A stretch of 12,816 bases of DNA from an uncultured Lachnospiraceae bacterium (GTDB taxonomy: Bacteria; Bacillota; Clostridia; Lachnospirales; Lachnospiraceae): the NCBI GenBank assembly GCA_946639085.1, contig CAMPBP010000010.1, forward strand, positions 1 through 12,816. Reading direction: 5' to 3'. Within the stretch, counting starts at the first letter, position 1. Every line of letters begins with the position of its first letter. Position numbers and translations under genes: made by a program. Below the pieces are notes generated by a model. That model was not told the origin of the DNA, ran no database searches, and worked only from the letters and a program-made list of their open reading frames with translations. Below, piece by piece: positions 5,977 to 12,816 of the stretch.

Positions 5977-7263
5977 ATGGAAGAAATGAACAAAGAAAAA
6001 ACCAGGTCGTTCTGGCTTGGATTGCTTATGGGTGCCGCAGCGGCGGGCGCCGTGCTTACGCTTGTCGTATGCATACTCATTTTTGTAAACGCAAGAGATA
6101 AAGCAGACAATGCGTTCACATCAAGCAAGCCTTCGGGCACCAATCCTTTCAGCATCGGTAATCAGACCGTTGAAAAAAGTGACATCATCGACGATGAAGT
6201 CATTTCGAAAGTCAACAGGATAGACGAGCTCATCGACCGATATTTCTACTTTGAAGAAAATGTGGATGAGGAAGAGATGAAGACCGCCATCTATGACGGT
6301 ATACTCGCATCTTTGGACGATCGCTATTCGGTATATTACACACCGGAAGAACTTGAGCAGATGTTCACGGAAAGCGACGGCAGATATTACGGTATAGGCT
6401 CTTACGTAACCATAGACGAGACATCAAATCTTCCCATGCTTTCGGGAGTATTTGAAGATTCACCCGCGCAGAAAGCCGGTCTTCGGGACGGAGATCTTAT
6501 TTCCGAAGTTGACGGTGCTACCACCCAAGGTCTTTCACTTACGGAAGTTGTCACATTGATAAAAGGTCCCATCGATACGGATGTGGTCCTTACAATAATC
6601 CGTGAAGGCGAGAGCGATTATCTTCACATTACCGTTAGAAGAGGCAGCGTTGAAACTCCTACCGTTAAGCACAGAATGCTTGATAACAACATCGGATATC
6701 TCCAGATAACCGAGTTTGACGACGTAACTTTGTCACAGTTTGAAAACGCATACGACGATCTTAAAAAGAGTGGTATGAAAGGTCTCATAATAGACCTTCG
6801 AAGCAATCCCGGCGGCAATCTTGATACCGTAGTGGGTATCTGTGACGACATTCTTCCCGCAGGCATTGTCACATATACCGTGGACAAGTACGGCAACAGA
6901 GAAGAATACGCCTGCCACGGAACAGACCCCATAGACATCCCCCTTGCGGTGCTTGTCAATGAGTACAGTGCTTCGGCTTCCGAACTTATGACAGGGGCCA
7001 TCAGAGACTACAAGGTGGGTGTTGTGGTAGGAAAGAACACTTTCGGAAAAGGTATAGTTCAGCAGATATATACGTTAAGCGATGGATCGGGTATCAAACT
7101 TACCACGAGCAGATATTACACGCCTAACGGTGAATGCATTCACGAAGTAGGTATCGCGCCCGACATCGAAGTCGAACTCGACACCGATCTTTACTATGCC
7201 GAAGAATCCGTTGATACACAGTTAAATGCGGCTGTGGAATATATTGAAGGACAGATCAAATAA
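5977..7263 (+). CDS. S41-family C-terminal processing protease (CtpA/CtpB type), membrane-anchored
   Basis: A 428-residue protein. An N-terminal anchor (about 12-37) follows a short charged cytoplasmic tail, so the rest lies outside the membrane. A PDZ domain spans about 128-222 ('FEDSPAQKAGLRDGD' at 159-173). The S41 protease core includes 'LIIDLRSNPGGNL' (270-282) and 'NEYSASASE' (328-336). The catalytic Ser333, Lys358 and Gln362 fit the spacing (25 and 4 residues) of the Ser-Lys-Gln triad of Bacillus CtpB. Such proteases trim or degrade extracytoplasmic proteins, gated by the PDZ domain. In proteobacteria Prc/CtpA control levels of peptidoglycan hydrolases, so this enzyme may act on the M23 protein encoded 19 nt upstream; that link is inference. 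The start chosen has AGAGG (5961-5965) at a rather long 11-nt spacing. Met4 (5986) is possible but has no usable ribosome binding site. It is the last gene of the ftsEX operon. Confidence 0.93.
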   Translation: MEEMNKEKTRSFWLGLLMGAAAAGAVLTLVVCILIFVNARDKADNAFTSSKPSGTNPFSIGNQTVEKSDIIDDEVISKVNRIDELIDRYFYFEENVDEEEMKTAIYDGILASLDDRYSVYYTPEELEQMFTESDGRYYGIGSYVTIDETSNLPMLSGVFEDSPAQKAGLRDGDLISEVDGATTQGLSLTEVVTLIKGPIDTDVVLTIIREGESDYLHITVRRGSVETPTVKHRMLDNNIGYLQITEFDDVTLSQFENAYDDLKKSGMKGLIIDLRSNPGGNLDTVVGICDDILPAGIVTYTVDKYGNREEYACHGTDPIDIPLAVLVNEYSASASELMTGAIRDYKVGVVVGKNTFGKGIVQQIYTLSDGSGIKLTTSRYYTPNGECIHEVGIAPDIEVELDTDLYYAEESVDTQLNAAVEYIEGQIK

Positions 7264-7267
7264 TGTG

Positions 7268-7298
7268 GTGCGGTGCCTGTTTTGGTACCGCACTTTTT
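7268..7298 (+). terminator. Rho-independent terminator of the ftsEX operon
   Basis: A 10-bp stem with one G-U pair (7268-7277 with 7284-7293) closes the loop TGTTTT and is followed by TTTTT (7294-7298). It begins 4 nt after the protease stop codon and separates this operon from the racemase operon. Confidence 0.93.
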
Positions 7299-7307
7299 GT
7301 AATGTTT

Positions 7308-7336
7308 TTGACAGTTTTAGCTACTTTTTATTTTAT
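7308..7336 (+). promoter_or_regulatory. Promoter of the racemase-ligase operon
   Basis: A perfect -35 box TTGACA (7308-7313) is followed after 17 nt by TTTTAT (7331-7336), a 4/6 match to the -10 consensus. Transcription would start near 7343, leaving a leader of only about 10 nt before the ATG at 7354. Confidence 0.65.
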
Positions 7337-7353
7337 CAAGGTTTTGGTATCAT

Positions 7354-8523
7354 ATGAGCATGGGCGAGAATTACAGAAAAACATACATCAGGATCGACAA
7401 TCAAATACTTGAAAACAACGCGAAGGTTCTTACAAAGGCATATCCTCACAAGTATTACATCGCCGTTGTCAAAGGAAATGCGTACGGACACGGTTACGGG
7501 ATCGTTCCGGCACTGGTAAGAGGCGGTATAAACGCCTTTGCGGTTTCGAACTTAAACGAAGCCTTGAAGGTAAGAGAGTACGAAAAGACTCTTCCCGTCA
7601 TCATGCTGGAGCCCGTCCATAAAGAGTATCTTTCGGTTTGCGAACAAAATAACATCTCCGTGTGCGTAAACTGCAAAGAGACATTTGATGAGATCAAAGA
7701 AAGCAACCTCAAACTTAAAGTCCACATTAAAGTCGACTGCGGCATGAACAGACTGGGCTTTAAAGATAAAGAGGAGCTTGAAGCGATATATAAAAGCGCA
7801 AGTGAGAACGAGAACATAACCGTAGAGGGTATTTTTTCACACTTCCATACCACGGGTCTTGCGGACACCGAGTACGACGGGAATCTTGAAAGATTCAAAG
7901 CGCTCACAAAGGAGATTCCTCTTAAAGACATCCCCATGGTGCATGTGGATAAAAGCCAGACGATCATGGCCCACGAACACCACGACTTTTCCAATGCGGT
8001 CCGCTTCGGTATCGTTCTTTACGGCTTCAACCTTATGAACAAATATCCAAGCACCTTAAAGGGCAGGCTTCGCAAGTTAAAGGCTTCCGTGAAGAACAAT
8101 CTTAACCACGTTAAGCCCTGCAAGCCCTATCCCGAACTGGACATAAAGACCGCTCTTACTCTTTACACCGAAGTTATACAGGTCAAGAAAGTTAAAGCGG
8201 GAGAGTACGTGGGATACGGCCTCAATCATAAAGCCGAAACCGACGAATACGTAGCCACCATCGATACAGGTTACGCGGATGGCATCAACAGAAAGCGCGT
8301 CGGAAGTTTTGTGGCGATAAACGGAAAGAAATACCCCATAATCGGCGAGATCGGTATGGGAATGTGCGAGATAAAAGTTGACGAGAGCGTGAAGAGATAC
8401 GACAAAGTCACGGTATTCGGTTCCGAGATCCCCATCCGCTCCATCACAAGACACGTAATGACCACAATGTACGAACTCATGACGAACCTGGATTCGTCGA
8501 TACCACGCATTTATGAGGATTAG
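7354..8523 (+). CDS. alr: Alanine-racemase-family PLP enzyme (divergent)
   Basis: A 389-residue fold-type III PLP racemase. Lys40 in 'VVKGNAYGHG' is the PLP lysine, 'DCGMNRLG' (128-135) and 'VRFGIVLYG' (216-224) carry conserved Arg residues, Tyr288 in 'VGYG' is the likely second catalytic base, and 'GYADG' (306-310) is intact. The family interconverts L- and D-alanine for peptidoglycan. Several features are unusual. There is a basic insertion of roughly 24 residues after 'LYG' (about 228-262). The normally conserved 'GR-CMDQ' motif reads 'GEIGMGMCE' (331-339), and 'SYRVPR' near the C-terminus reads 'DSSIPR'. These positions line the substrate entry in the Geobacillus enzyme (from memory), so a substrate other than alanine is possible. 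The ribosome binding site is weak (AAGG at 7338-7341); Met3 (7360) is an alternative start. The gene leads an operon and ends 2 nt before the ligase gene. Confidence 0.87.
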   Translation: MSMGENYRKTYIRIDNQILENNAKVLTKAYPHKYYIAVVKGNAYGHGYGIVPALVRGGINAFAVSNLNEALKVREYEKTLPVIMLEPVHKEYLSVCEQNNISVCVNCKETFDEIKESNLKLKVHIKVDCGMNRLGFKDKEELEAIYKSASENENITVEGIFSHFHTTGLADTEYDGNLERFKALTKEIPLKDIPMVHVDKSQTIMAHEHHDFSNAVRFGIVLYGFNLMNKYPSTLKGRLRKLKASVKNNLNHVKPCKPYPELDIKTALTLYTEVIQVKKVKAGEYVGYGLNHKAETDEYVATIDTGYADGINRKRVGSFVAINGKKYPIIGEIGMGMCEIKVDESVKRYDKVTVFGSEIPIRSITRHVMTTMYELMTNLDSSIPRIYED

Positions 8524-8525
8524 AC

Positions 8526-9752
8526 ATGCAGCATAAAGCAGTTTTGATCGGCTCCGATATGAACACATATTACATGGCCAGATGTTACCATGAAGCCTTT
8601 AATGAAAACATCGACGTCATCGCAACGGAGCCCATCCGATTTACACAGTTTTCATCCATCGTAAATATCACCTATCATCCCGACCTTAAGACAAAAGAGG
8701 GCTTCGTTAAGGCGATGCTTGAATACGGGAAAGAAAAGTTTGCCGGTGAGAAGATAGTTGCGATCCCCTGTCACGACGTGTACGTCCGTCTCCTTGCAGA
8801 GAATCTTGAGGAGCTTTCCGAGTATTTTATCTACAACGGACCGTCACTTAAGATCGTCGACGCCTTCCTTGTAAAGGAGACCTTCTACAGAGCATTTGGC
8901 CGTGCGGGGCTTAAGTTCGCAAAGACGATCTATTATGACTGCGAGGAAAAAGAAACCGCTCCGATCCCGGTAGAAATGTATTACCCCCTCATCATTAAGC
9001 CCAGCAACGGCATAGAGTACGGTAAGCACAAGTTCGAAGGTCAGCCCAAAGTATACAAGGCAAAAACCCCCGAGAAGGCGGTTGAGTTCATAAACAAAGT
9101 GAAGGCTTCCGGTTATCGTGACACCCTCATTGTTCAGGAGTTCATTCCCGGTGACGACTCATATCTTTTTGACTGCATGGTCTACGTGAATTCAAACGGA
9201 AAAGCCGAGTTCGCAAGCTTTGCACAGATAGGTCTTCAGGAGCATTCTCCTTCGGCCATCGGCAACTGCACGGTGCTCATCAACGGCTTCAACAAGTTCG
9301 GCGGTACCGAGGAAACGGTGGAAAGACTTAAGAAGTTCCTCGAAAAGATCGGTTACAGAGGCTTCGCCGAGTTCGATCTTAAATACGACAGAAGAGACAA
9401 GACTTTCAAAGTAATGGAGATCAACCCCCGTCAGGCAAGATCCAGCTACTATCTTGCGGCACTGGGCCACAACCTCATCACCACGATATTCGATGATGTA
9501 TTTGAGCACAAAGAAAAAGAATTCGAACTTCTTACGGATGAAGTGCTCCTTTCGATGGTTCCCTTCTCGGTGCTTAAAAAATACGTAAGAGACAACGAGT
9601 ACGTGGCAAAAGCGATTGAACTTAAAAAGAAACACAAGATGGTGGATCCTCTTAAGTACAAAGGGGAGAAGTCATTTAAACATAAGTTCTATCTTGTGCT
9701 TCGTGCCATAAACTACAAGAAGAAATACAGAATAAACAAAAATACTATTTAG
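8526..9752 (+). CDS. ATP-grasp ligase resembling D-aspartate ligase
   Basis: A 408-residue ATP-grasp enzyme. An N-terminal pre-ATP domain begins 'LIGSDMNTYYMARCYHEAF' (7-25). ATP-binding strands follow: 'YPLIIKPSNGIEY' (153-165), 'IVQEFIPGDDS' (202-212), 'SAIGN' (243-247), 'FAEFDLKYDRRD' (280-291) and the metal-binding 'VMEINPRQARSS' (297-308). The opening 'GSDMN-Y-MAR--NEA/HEAF', 'PGDDS' and 'EINPRQ-RSS' closely resemble, from memory, the D-aspartate ligase of Enterococcus faecium (Aslfm) and the Lactococcus enzyme. These attach D-Asp to the lysine side chain of the peptidoglycan precursor. The enzyme is cytoplasmic, with a basic C-terminus (383-406) that could touch the membrane. The racemase just upstream and the amidotransferase just downstream fit a D-amino-acid ligation pathway. 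The true amine and acid substrates are unknown. GAGG (8514-8517) within the end of the racemase gene serves as its ribosome binding site. Confidence 0.82.
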   Translation: MQHKAVLIGSDMNTYYMARCYHEAFNENIDVIATEPIRFTQFSSIVNITYHPDLKTKEGFVKAMLEYGKEKFAGEKIVAIPCHDVYVRLLAENLEELSEYFIYNGPSLKIVDAFLVKETFYRAFGRAGLKFAKTIYYDCEEKETAPIPVEMYYPLIIKPSNGIEYGKHKFEGQPKVYKAKTPEKAVEFINKVKASGYRDTLIVQEFIPGDDSYLFDCMVYVNSNGKAEFASFAQIGLQEHSPSAIGNCTVLINGFNKFGGTEETVERLKKFLEKIGYRGFAEFDLKYDRRDKTFKVMEINPRQARSSYYLAALGHNLITTIFDDVFEHKEKEFELLTDEVLLSMVPFSVLKKYVRDNEYVAKAIELKKKHKMVDPLKYKGEKSFKHKFYLVLRAINYKKKYRINKNTI

Positions 9753-9765
9753 AGGTATACATCTG

Positions 9766-11637
9766 ATGTGCGGATTCGCAGGATTTATCGATGACATGAC
9801 AATAGCTGAAAAGAACGAAACGGTTCACAAGATGGCAGACGCCATTAAGCACAGAGGACCGGACGGAGAAGGTTTCTTCACCGATGAGAAGATCGCCATG
9901 GGTTTCAGGCGTCTCAGTATCATCGACCTTAATCTGGGAAATCAGCCTTTATACAACGAAGACAACTCCCTTGTCATCAACTTTAACGGTGAGATCTACA
10001 ACTACAAAGAGATAAGAGAAGAGCTTTTAAAGAAAGGCCACACCTTTGCCACCAATTCCGACACCGAAGCCATCATCCATGCCTACGAAGAATACGGTAC
10101 GGATGTGGTGGACAAGCTTCGCGGAATGTTTGCTTTTGTAATCTGGGACAGAAAAAACAAGCAGCTTTTCGGTGCGAGAGATCCTTTCGGTATCAAGCCT
10201 TTTTACTATTACGAGACTCCCGAACTTTTCATTTACGGTTCGGAGATAAAGTCGTTTCTTCATCACAAGAACTTCAAAAAAGAGCTTAACGAAGACGCAT
10301 TAAAGACCTATCTTTGCTATCAGTACAGCGTACCCACGGATTCTTTCTTCAAAAACGTTCACAAACTTAATCCCGGACATTGCTTTACTTACAAAGACGG
10401 AAAGATGGACATAAGACAGTATTTCAAGATCGAGTATCAAAACAACGACGACGATCTTGAGACCTGCGTTAACAAGATAAACGACATCATGAAGTCAAGC
10501 ATCGAATATCATAAGATCTCCGATGTCGAAGTCGGAGCCTTCCTTTCAAGCGGTGTAGATTCAAGTTACATCGTTGCAAACGCAAACGTTGACAAGGCAT
10601 TCACGGTAGGATTTGCAGGAAACATCACGGCTCCCGGATTTAACGAGATCGGTGATGCCGAGGGACTTTGCAAGATCCTTGGTATGAAGCATCAGAAGAA
10701 AGATATTACCCCGGAAATGTTCTTCGATATCCTTCCTACAGTGCAATATCACTCGGATGAGCCCCACGCAAACCTCTCAGCCGTTCCCCTTTACTATCTT
10801 GCCAACATGGCGAGCAAGGAAGTTAAGGTTGTGCTCTCCGGCGAAGGTGCTGACGAACTCTTCGGCGGATATTACGAGTATGAAACTCCCAAGGAGTATG
10901 CAAGGTATCTTAAAGTTCCTTACCCGGTAAGAGCGGGTATAAAGAAAGTTGCCGAGAAGATGCCCAACATGAAGGGAAGGCATTTCCTTATAAAGGCAGG
11001 CTCAAAGCTTGAAGATTACTACATCGGTCAGGCGTTCATCATGAACAACGAAGAGGCTGACAAACTGCTTAAGCCCAAGTATAAAAACGGCAAAAACTAT
11101 CAGGAGATTACAAAGCCCATCTTCGAAGAAGTTGCGGACAAGCCCGATCTTTTAAAGAAGATGTACACGGACATGCATTTATGGCTTCCTTACGACATCC
11201 TCTTAAAAGCAGACAAGATGACCATGGCAAACTCCCTTGAACTCAGGGTTCCTTTCCTCGACAGGGAAGTTTTCAAAGTAAGCGAACAGATACCGCTTAA
11301 ATACATCATTCACAATTATGTGACAAAGTACGCTTTCAGAGTTGCCGCTAACCGCACCATTCCCGAAGAGTGGTCGAAGCGTAAAAAGCTTGGCTTCCTC
11401 GTTCCTTTCAAAGACTGGATAAGAGAAGACAAGTGGTACGAAAAAGTAAAAGAGATGTTTGAAAAAGATTTCGTCGAAGAATTCTTTAACAAAGACGAAC
11501 TTATGCATTTACTTAACGAGCATAAGTCGGGCGCATGGAACAACGGCCGTAAGATCTACACGATCTACGCATTCCTTATATGGTACGAGATCTATTTCAT
11601 CAAAAACGAAGTGCCTGCAAAGCCCGCATACGTTTAA
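9766..11637 (+). CDS. asnB: Glutamine-hydrolysing asparagine synthase family protein
   Basis: A 623-residue two-domain enzyme. The N-terminal glutaminase domain has the nucleophile Cys2 right after the initiator Met (MCGFAGF), Arg49 in 'FRRLSIIDL', 'NFNGEIYNY' (72-80) and 'NSDTEAI' (97-103). The C-terminal synthetase domain has the PP-loop 'SSGVDSS' (261-267), 'HSDEP' (329-333) and 'SGEGADELFGGY' (358-369). Ammonia from glutamine is used to amidate an AMP-activated carboxylate, normally aspartate to asparagine. Length and motifs are normal for AsnB. Setting matters: it lies 13 nt after a D-aspartate-ligase-like gene. In Lactococcus lactis an asparagine-synthase homologue (AsnH) amidates D-Asp in the peptidoglycan crossbridge, and in N-acetylglutaminylglutamine amide synthesis a homologue (AsnO) works with an ATP-grasp ligase. 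Ordinary asparagine synthesis remains possible. The ribosome binding site AGAGGT (9751-9756) overlaps the ligase stop codon. Confidence 0.93.
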   Translation: MCGFAGFIDDMTIAEKNETVHKMADAIKHRGPDGEGFFTDEKIAMGFRRLSIIDLNLGNQPLYNEDNSLVINFNGEIYNYKEIREELLKKGHTFATNSDTEAIIHAYEEYGTDVVDKLRGMFAFVIWDRKNKQLFGARDPFGIKPFYYYETPELFIYGSEIKSFLHHKNFKKELNEDALKTYLCYQYSVPTDSFFKNVHKLNPGHCFTYKDGKMDIRQYFKIEYQNNDDDLETCVNKINDIMKSSIEYHKISDVEVGAFLSSGVDSSYIVANANVDKAFTVGFAGNITAPGFNEIGDAEGLCKILGMKHQKKDITPEMFFDILPTVQYHSDEPHANLSAVPLYYLANMASKEVKVVLSGEGADELFGGYYEYETPKEYARYLKVPYPVRAGIKKVAEKMPNMKGRHFLIKAGSKLEDYYIGQAFIMNNEEADKLLKPKYKNGKNYQEITKPIFEEVADKPDLLKKMYTDMHLWLPYDILLKADKMTMANSLELRVPFLDREVFKVSEQIPLKYIIHNYVTKYAFRVAANRTIPEEWSKRKKLGFLVPFKDWIREDKWYEKVKEMFEKDFVEEFFNKDELMHLLNEHKSGAWNNGRKIYTIYAFLIWYEIYFIKNEVPAKPAYV

Positions 11638-11652
11638 GTCGGAGGTATTAAA

Positions 11653-12816
11653 ATGAGTGAATTAAAGACGATCATAGAAGAAAACGAATCCCAGGTAAGA
11701 AGTTACTGCAGAAAGTATCCCGTAGTTTTCACAACGGCAAAGAACTCGATGATCTACGACGAGGACGGAAATGCATACGTTGATTTCCTTGCAGGCTGCG
11801 GTGCACTTAACTACGGCCACAACAACGGTGAGATCAAGGGCGAAGTCATCGACTACATCTTAAAAGACAACATCACCCATGCAATGGACATGTACACCGC
11901 TGCAAAGGGCGCATTCATAAAGACTTTCAAAGAAAAGATATTGGATCCCAAGGATCTTAACTACAAGATCATGTTCTGCGGTTCAACCGGCACCAACGCC
12001 GTTGAAGCAGCACTGAAATTATGCAGAAAGAACAAGAAACGCTCAAACGTAATTGCATTCATGGGGGCTTTCCACGGAATGACTCTCGGAAGCCTTGCCC
12101 TTACCACCGACCGTACCAGCCGTGACGGAGCGGGAGTATCCCTTGACAACGTAACTTTCGTTCCTTACGAGACAACGATGGAGGGCTTCGATTCTTTAAG
12201 ATATCTTGAGACCGTCATCAAAGACGATCACTCGGGAATCGAGAAGCCCGCAGCGATCTTCCTTGAGACCGTTCAGGCAGAAGGCGGTATTAACGTGGCA
12301 AGCGTTGAATGGTTAAAGGGTGTTGAGAAGATATGCCGTGAAAACGATATCTTACTCGTTGCCGATGAGATTCAGGTAGGCTGTTCAAGAACCGGAACCT
12401 TCTTCTCCTTCGAGCGTGCAGGCATCAAGCCCGACATGGTAACACTTTCCAAGTCTATCGGAGGCTACGGCTTCCCCATGTCCCTTCTTCTTATAAGAGA
12501 CGACCTTGATATATGGAAACCCGCCGAGCACAACGGTACATTCAGAGGCAACCAGATCGCTTTCGTGGCAGCAAGAAAAGCCATCGAATACAATGTTGAG
12601 CATGAGATCGACAAGCAGGTCATCGAAAAGGGTGCCCTTGTAAAAGAATACATCGAAAAAGAGATACTTCCTTTAAGCGACAAGATATTCTTCAGAGGAA
12701 TAGGTCTTATCTGGGGTATCGATTTCTCAAAGTTTGACGATCCCGAGCTTTCCCACAGGATCGCGGACAAGTGCTTTGAAAAAGGACTTATCATCGAAAG
12801 AGCCGGCAGAGGCGAC
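11653..12816 (+). CDS. ectB: EctB-like diaminobutyrate--2-oxoglutarate aminotransferase, 3' end cut by window
   Basis: The open frame has 388 codons and no stop before the window end; about 40 C-terminal residues are probably missing. GGAGG (11641-11645) lies 7 nt before the ATG. It is a class III (omega) aminotransferase: 'STGTNAVEAALK' (111-122) binds the PLP phosphate, Asp238 in 'ADEIQVGCSRTG' contacts the PLP nitrogen, Lys267 in 'LSKSIGGYG' is the Schiff-base lysine, and 'HNGTFRGNQ' (293-301) is present. The N-terminal 'ESQVRSYCRKYPVVF', 'ALNYGHNN' and 'THAMDMYT' match EctB, which makes L-2,4-diaminobutyrate from aspartate semialdehyde and glutamate. Related enzymes serve ectoine, siderophore and peptide antibiotic pathways. 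No ectA or ectC is visible upstream, so ectoine synthesis is not shown. The gene is 15 nt after asnB, in the same operon. Confidence 0.88.
   Translation, partial: MSELKTIIEENESQVRSYCRKYPVVFTTAKNSMIYDEDGNAYVDFLAGCGALNYGHNNGEIKGEVIDYILKDNITHAMDMYTAAKGAFIKTFKEKILDPKDLNYKIMFCGSTGTNAVEAALKLCRKNKKRSNVIAFMGAFHGMTLGSLALTTDRTSRDGAGVSLDNVTFVPYETTMEGFDSLRYLETVIKDDHSGIEKPAAIFLETVQAEGGINVASVEWLKGVEKICRENDILLVADEIQVGCSRTGTFFSFERAGIKPDMVTLSKSIGGYGFPMSLLLIRDDLDIWKPAEHNGTFRGNQIAFVAARKAIEYNVEHEIDKQVIEKGALVKEYIEKEILPLSDKIFFRGIGLIWGIDFSKFDDPELSHRIADKCFEKGLIIERAGRGD

Noticed and set aside
5986..7263. Shorter start for the S41 protease at Met4
   Set aside because: The only purine-rich stretch before it is 2 nt away. 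The upstream AGAGG fits the first ATG better, although its spacing is long.
7261..7360. A single operon running from the ftsEX genes into the racemase cluster
   Set aside because: A strong terminator (7268-7298) followed by a TTGACA promoter separates the two groups.

Overview
The window looks like a chromosomal stretch from a motile, low-to-mid-GC Clostridia, most likely Lachnospiraceae (Butyrivibrio/Roseburia type). The basis is codon usage, a YjfB-type motility protein, class II aldolase and CvfB of Clostridia type, and an FtsEX operon led by a CdaR-family gene. This assignment is an inference from protein resemblance; no database search was run. All recognised genes lie on the + strand.

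Layout. Positions 1-914 hold the 3' end of a class II fructose-bisphosphate aldolase gene with its terminator, a 62-residue YjfB-like gene with its own promoter and terminator, a gene-free stretch that can fold into a roughly 190-nt nested hairpin (526-719), and a tRNA-Gln(CUG) gene with promoter and terminator. A CvfB-like S1-domain RNA-binding protein follows (953-1786).

Positions 1992-7263 form a tight five-gene operon: a CdaR/PucR-type regulator, FtsE, FtsX, a secreted coiled-coil M23 peptidoglycan hydrolase and a membrane-anchored S41/Ctp protease. It ends at a strong terminator (7268-7298). FtsEX with a coiled-coil hydrolase is the classic arrangement for activating wall cleavage from the cytoplasm. 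The protease is well placed to control that hydrolase or other wall proteins.

A new promoter (7308-7336) starts a second operon that runs off the right edge: a divergent alanine-racemase-family enzyme, an ATP-grasp ligase resembling D-aspartate ligase, a glutamine-dependent asparagine-synthase-family amidotransferase, and an EctB-like 2,4-diaminobutyrate aminotransferase (cut by the window end). Together they suggest a pathway that makes, ligates and amidates a D-amino acid and/or a diaminobutyrate-containing small molecule or wall substituent. The product cannot be named from this window.

The two items most worth following up are the long structured element at 526-719 and the racemase/ligase/amidase/aminotransferase operon at 7354-12816.
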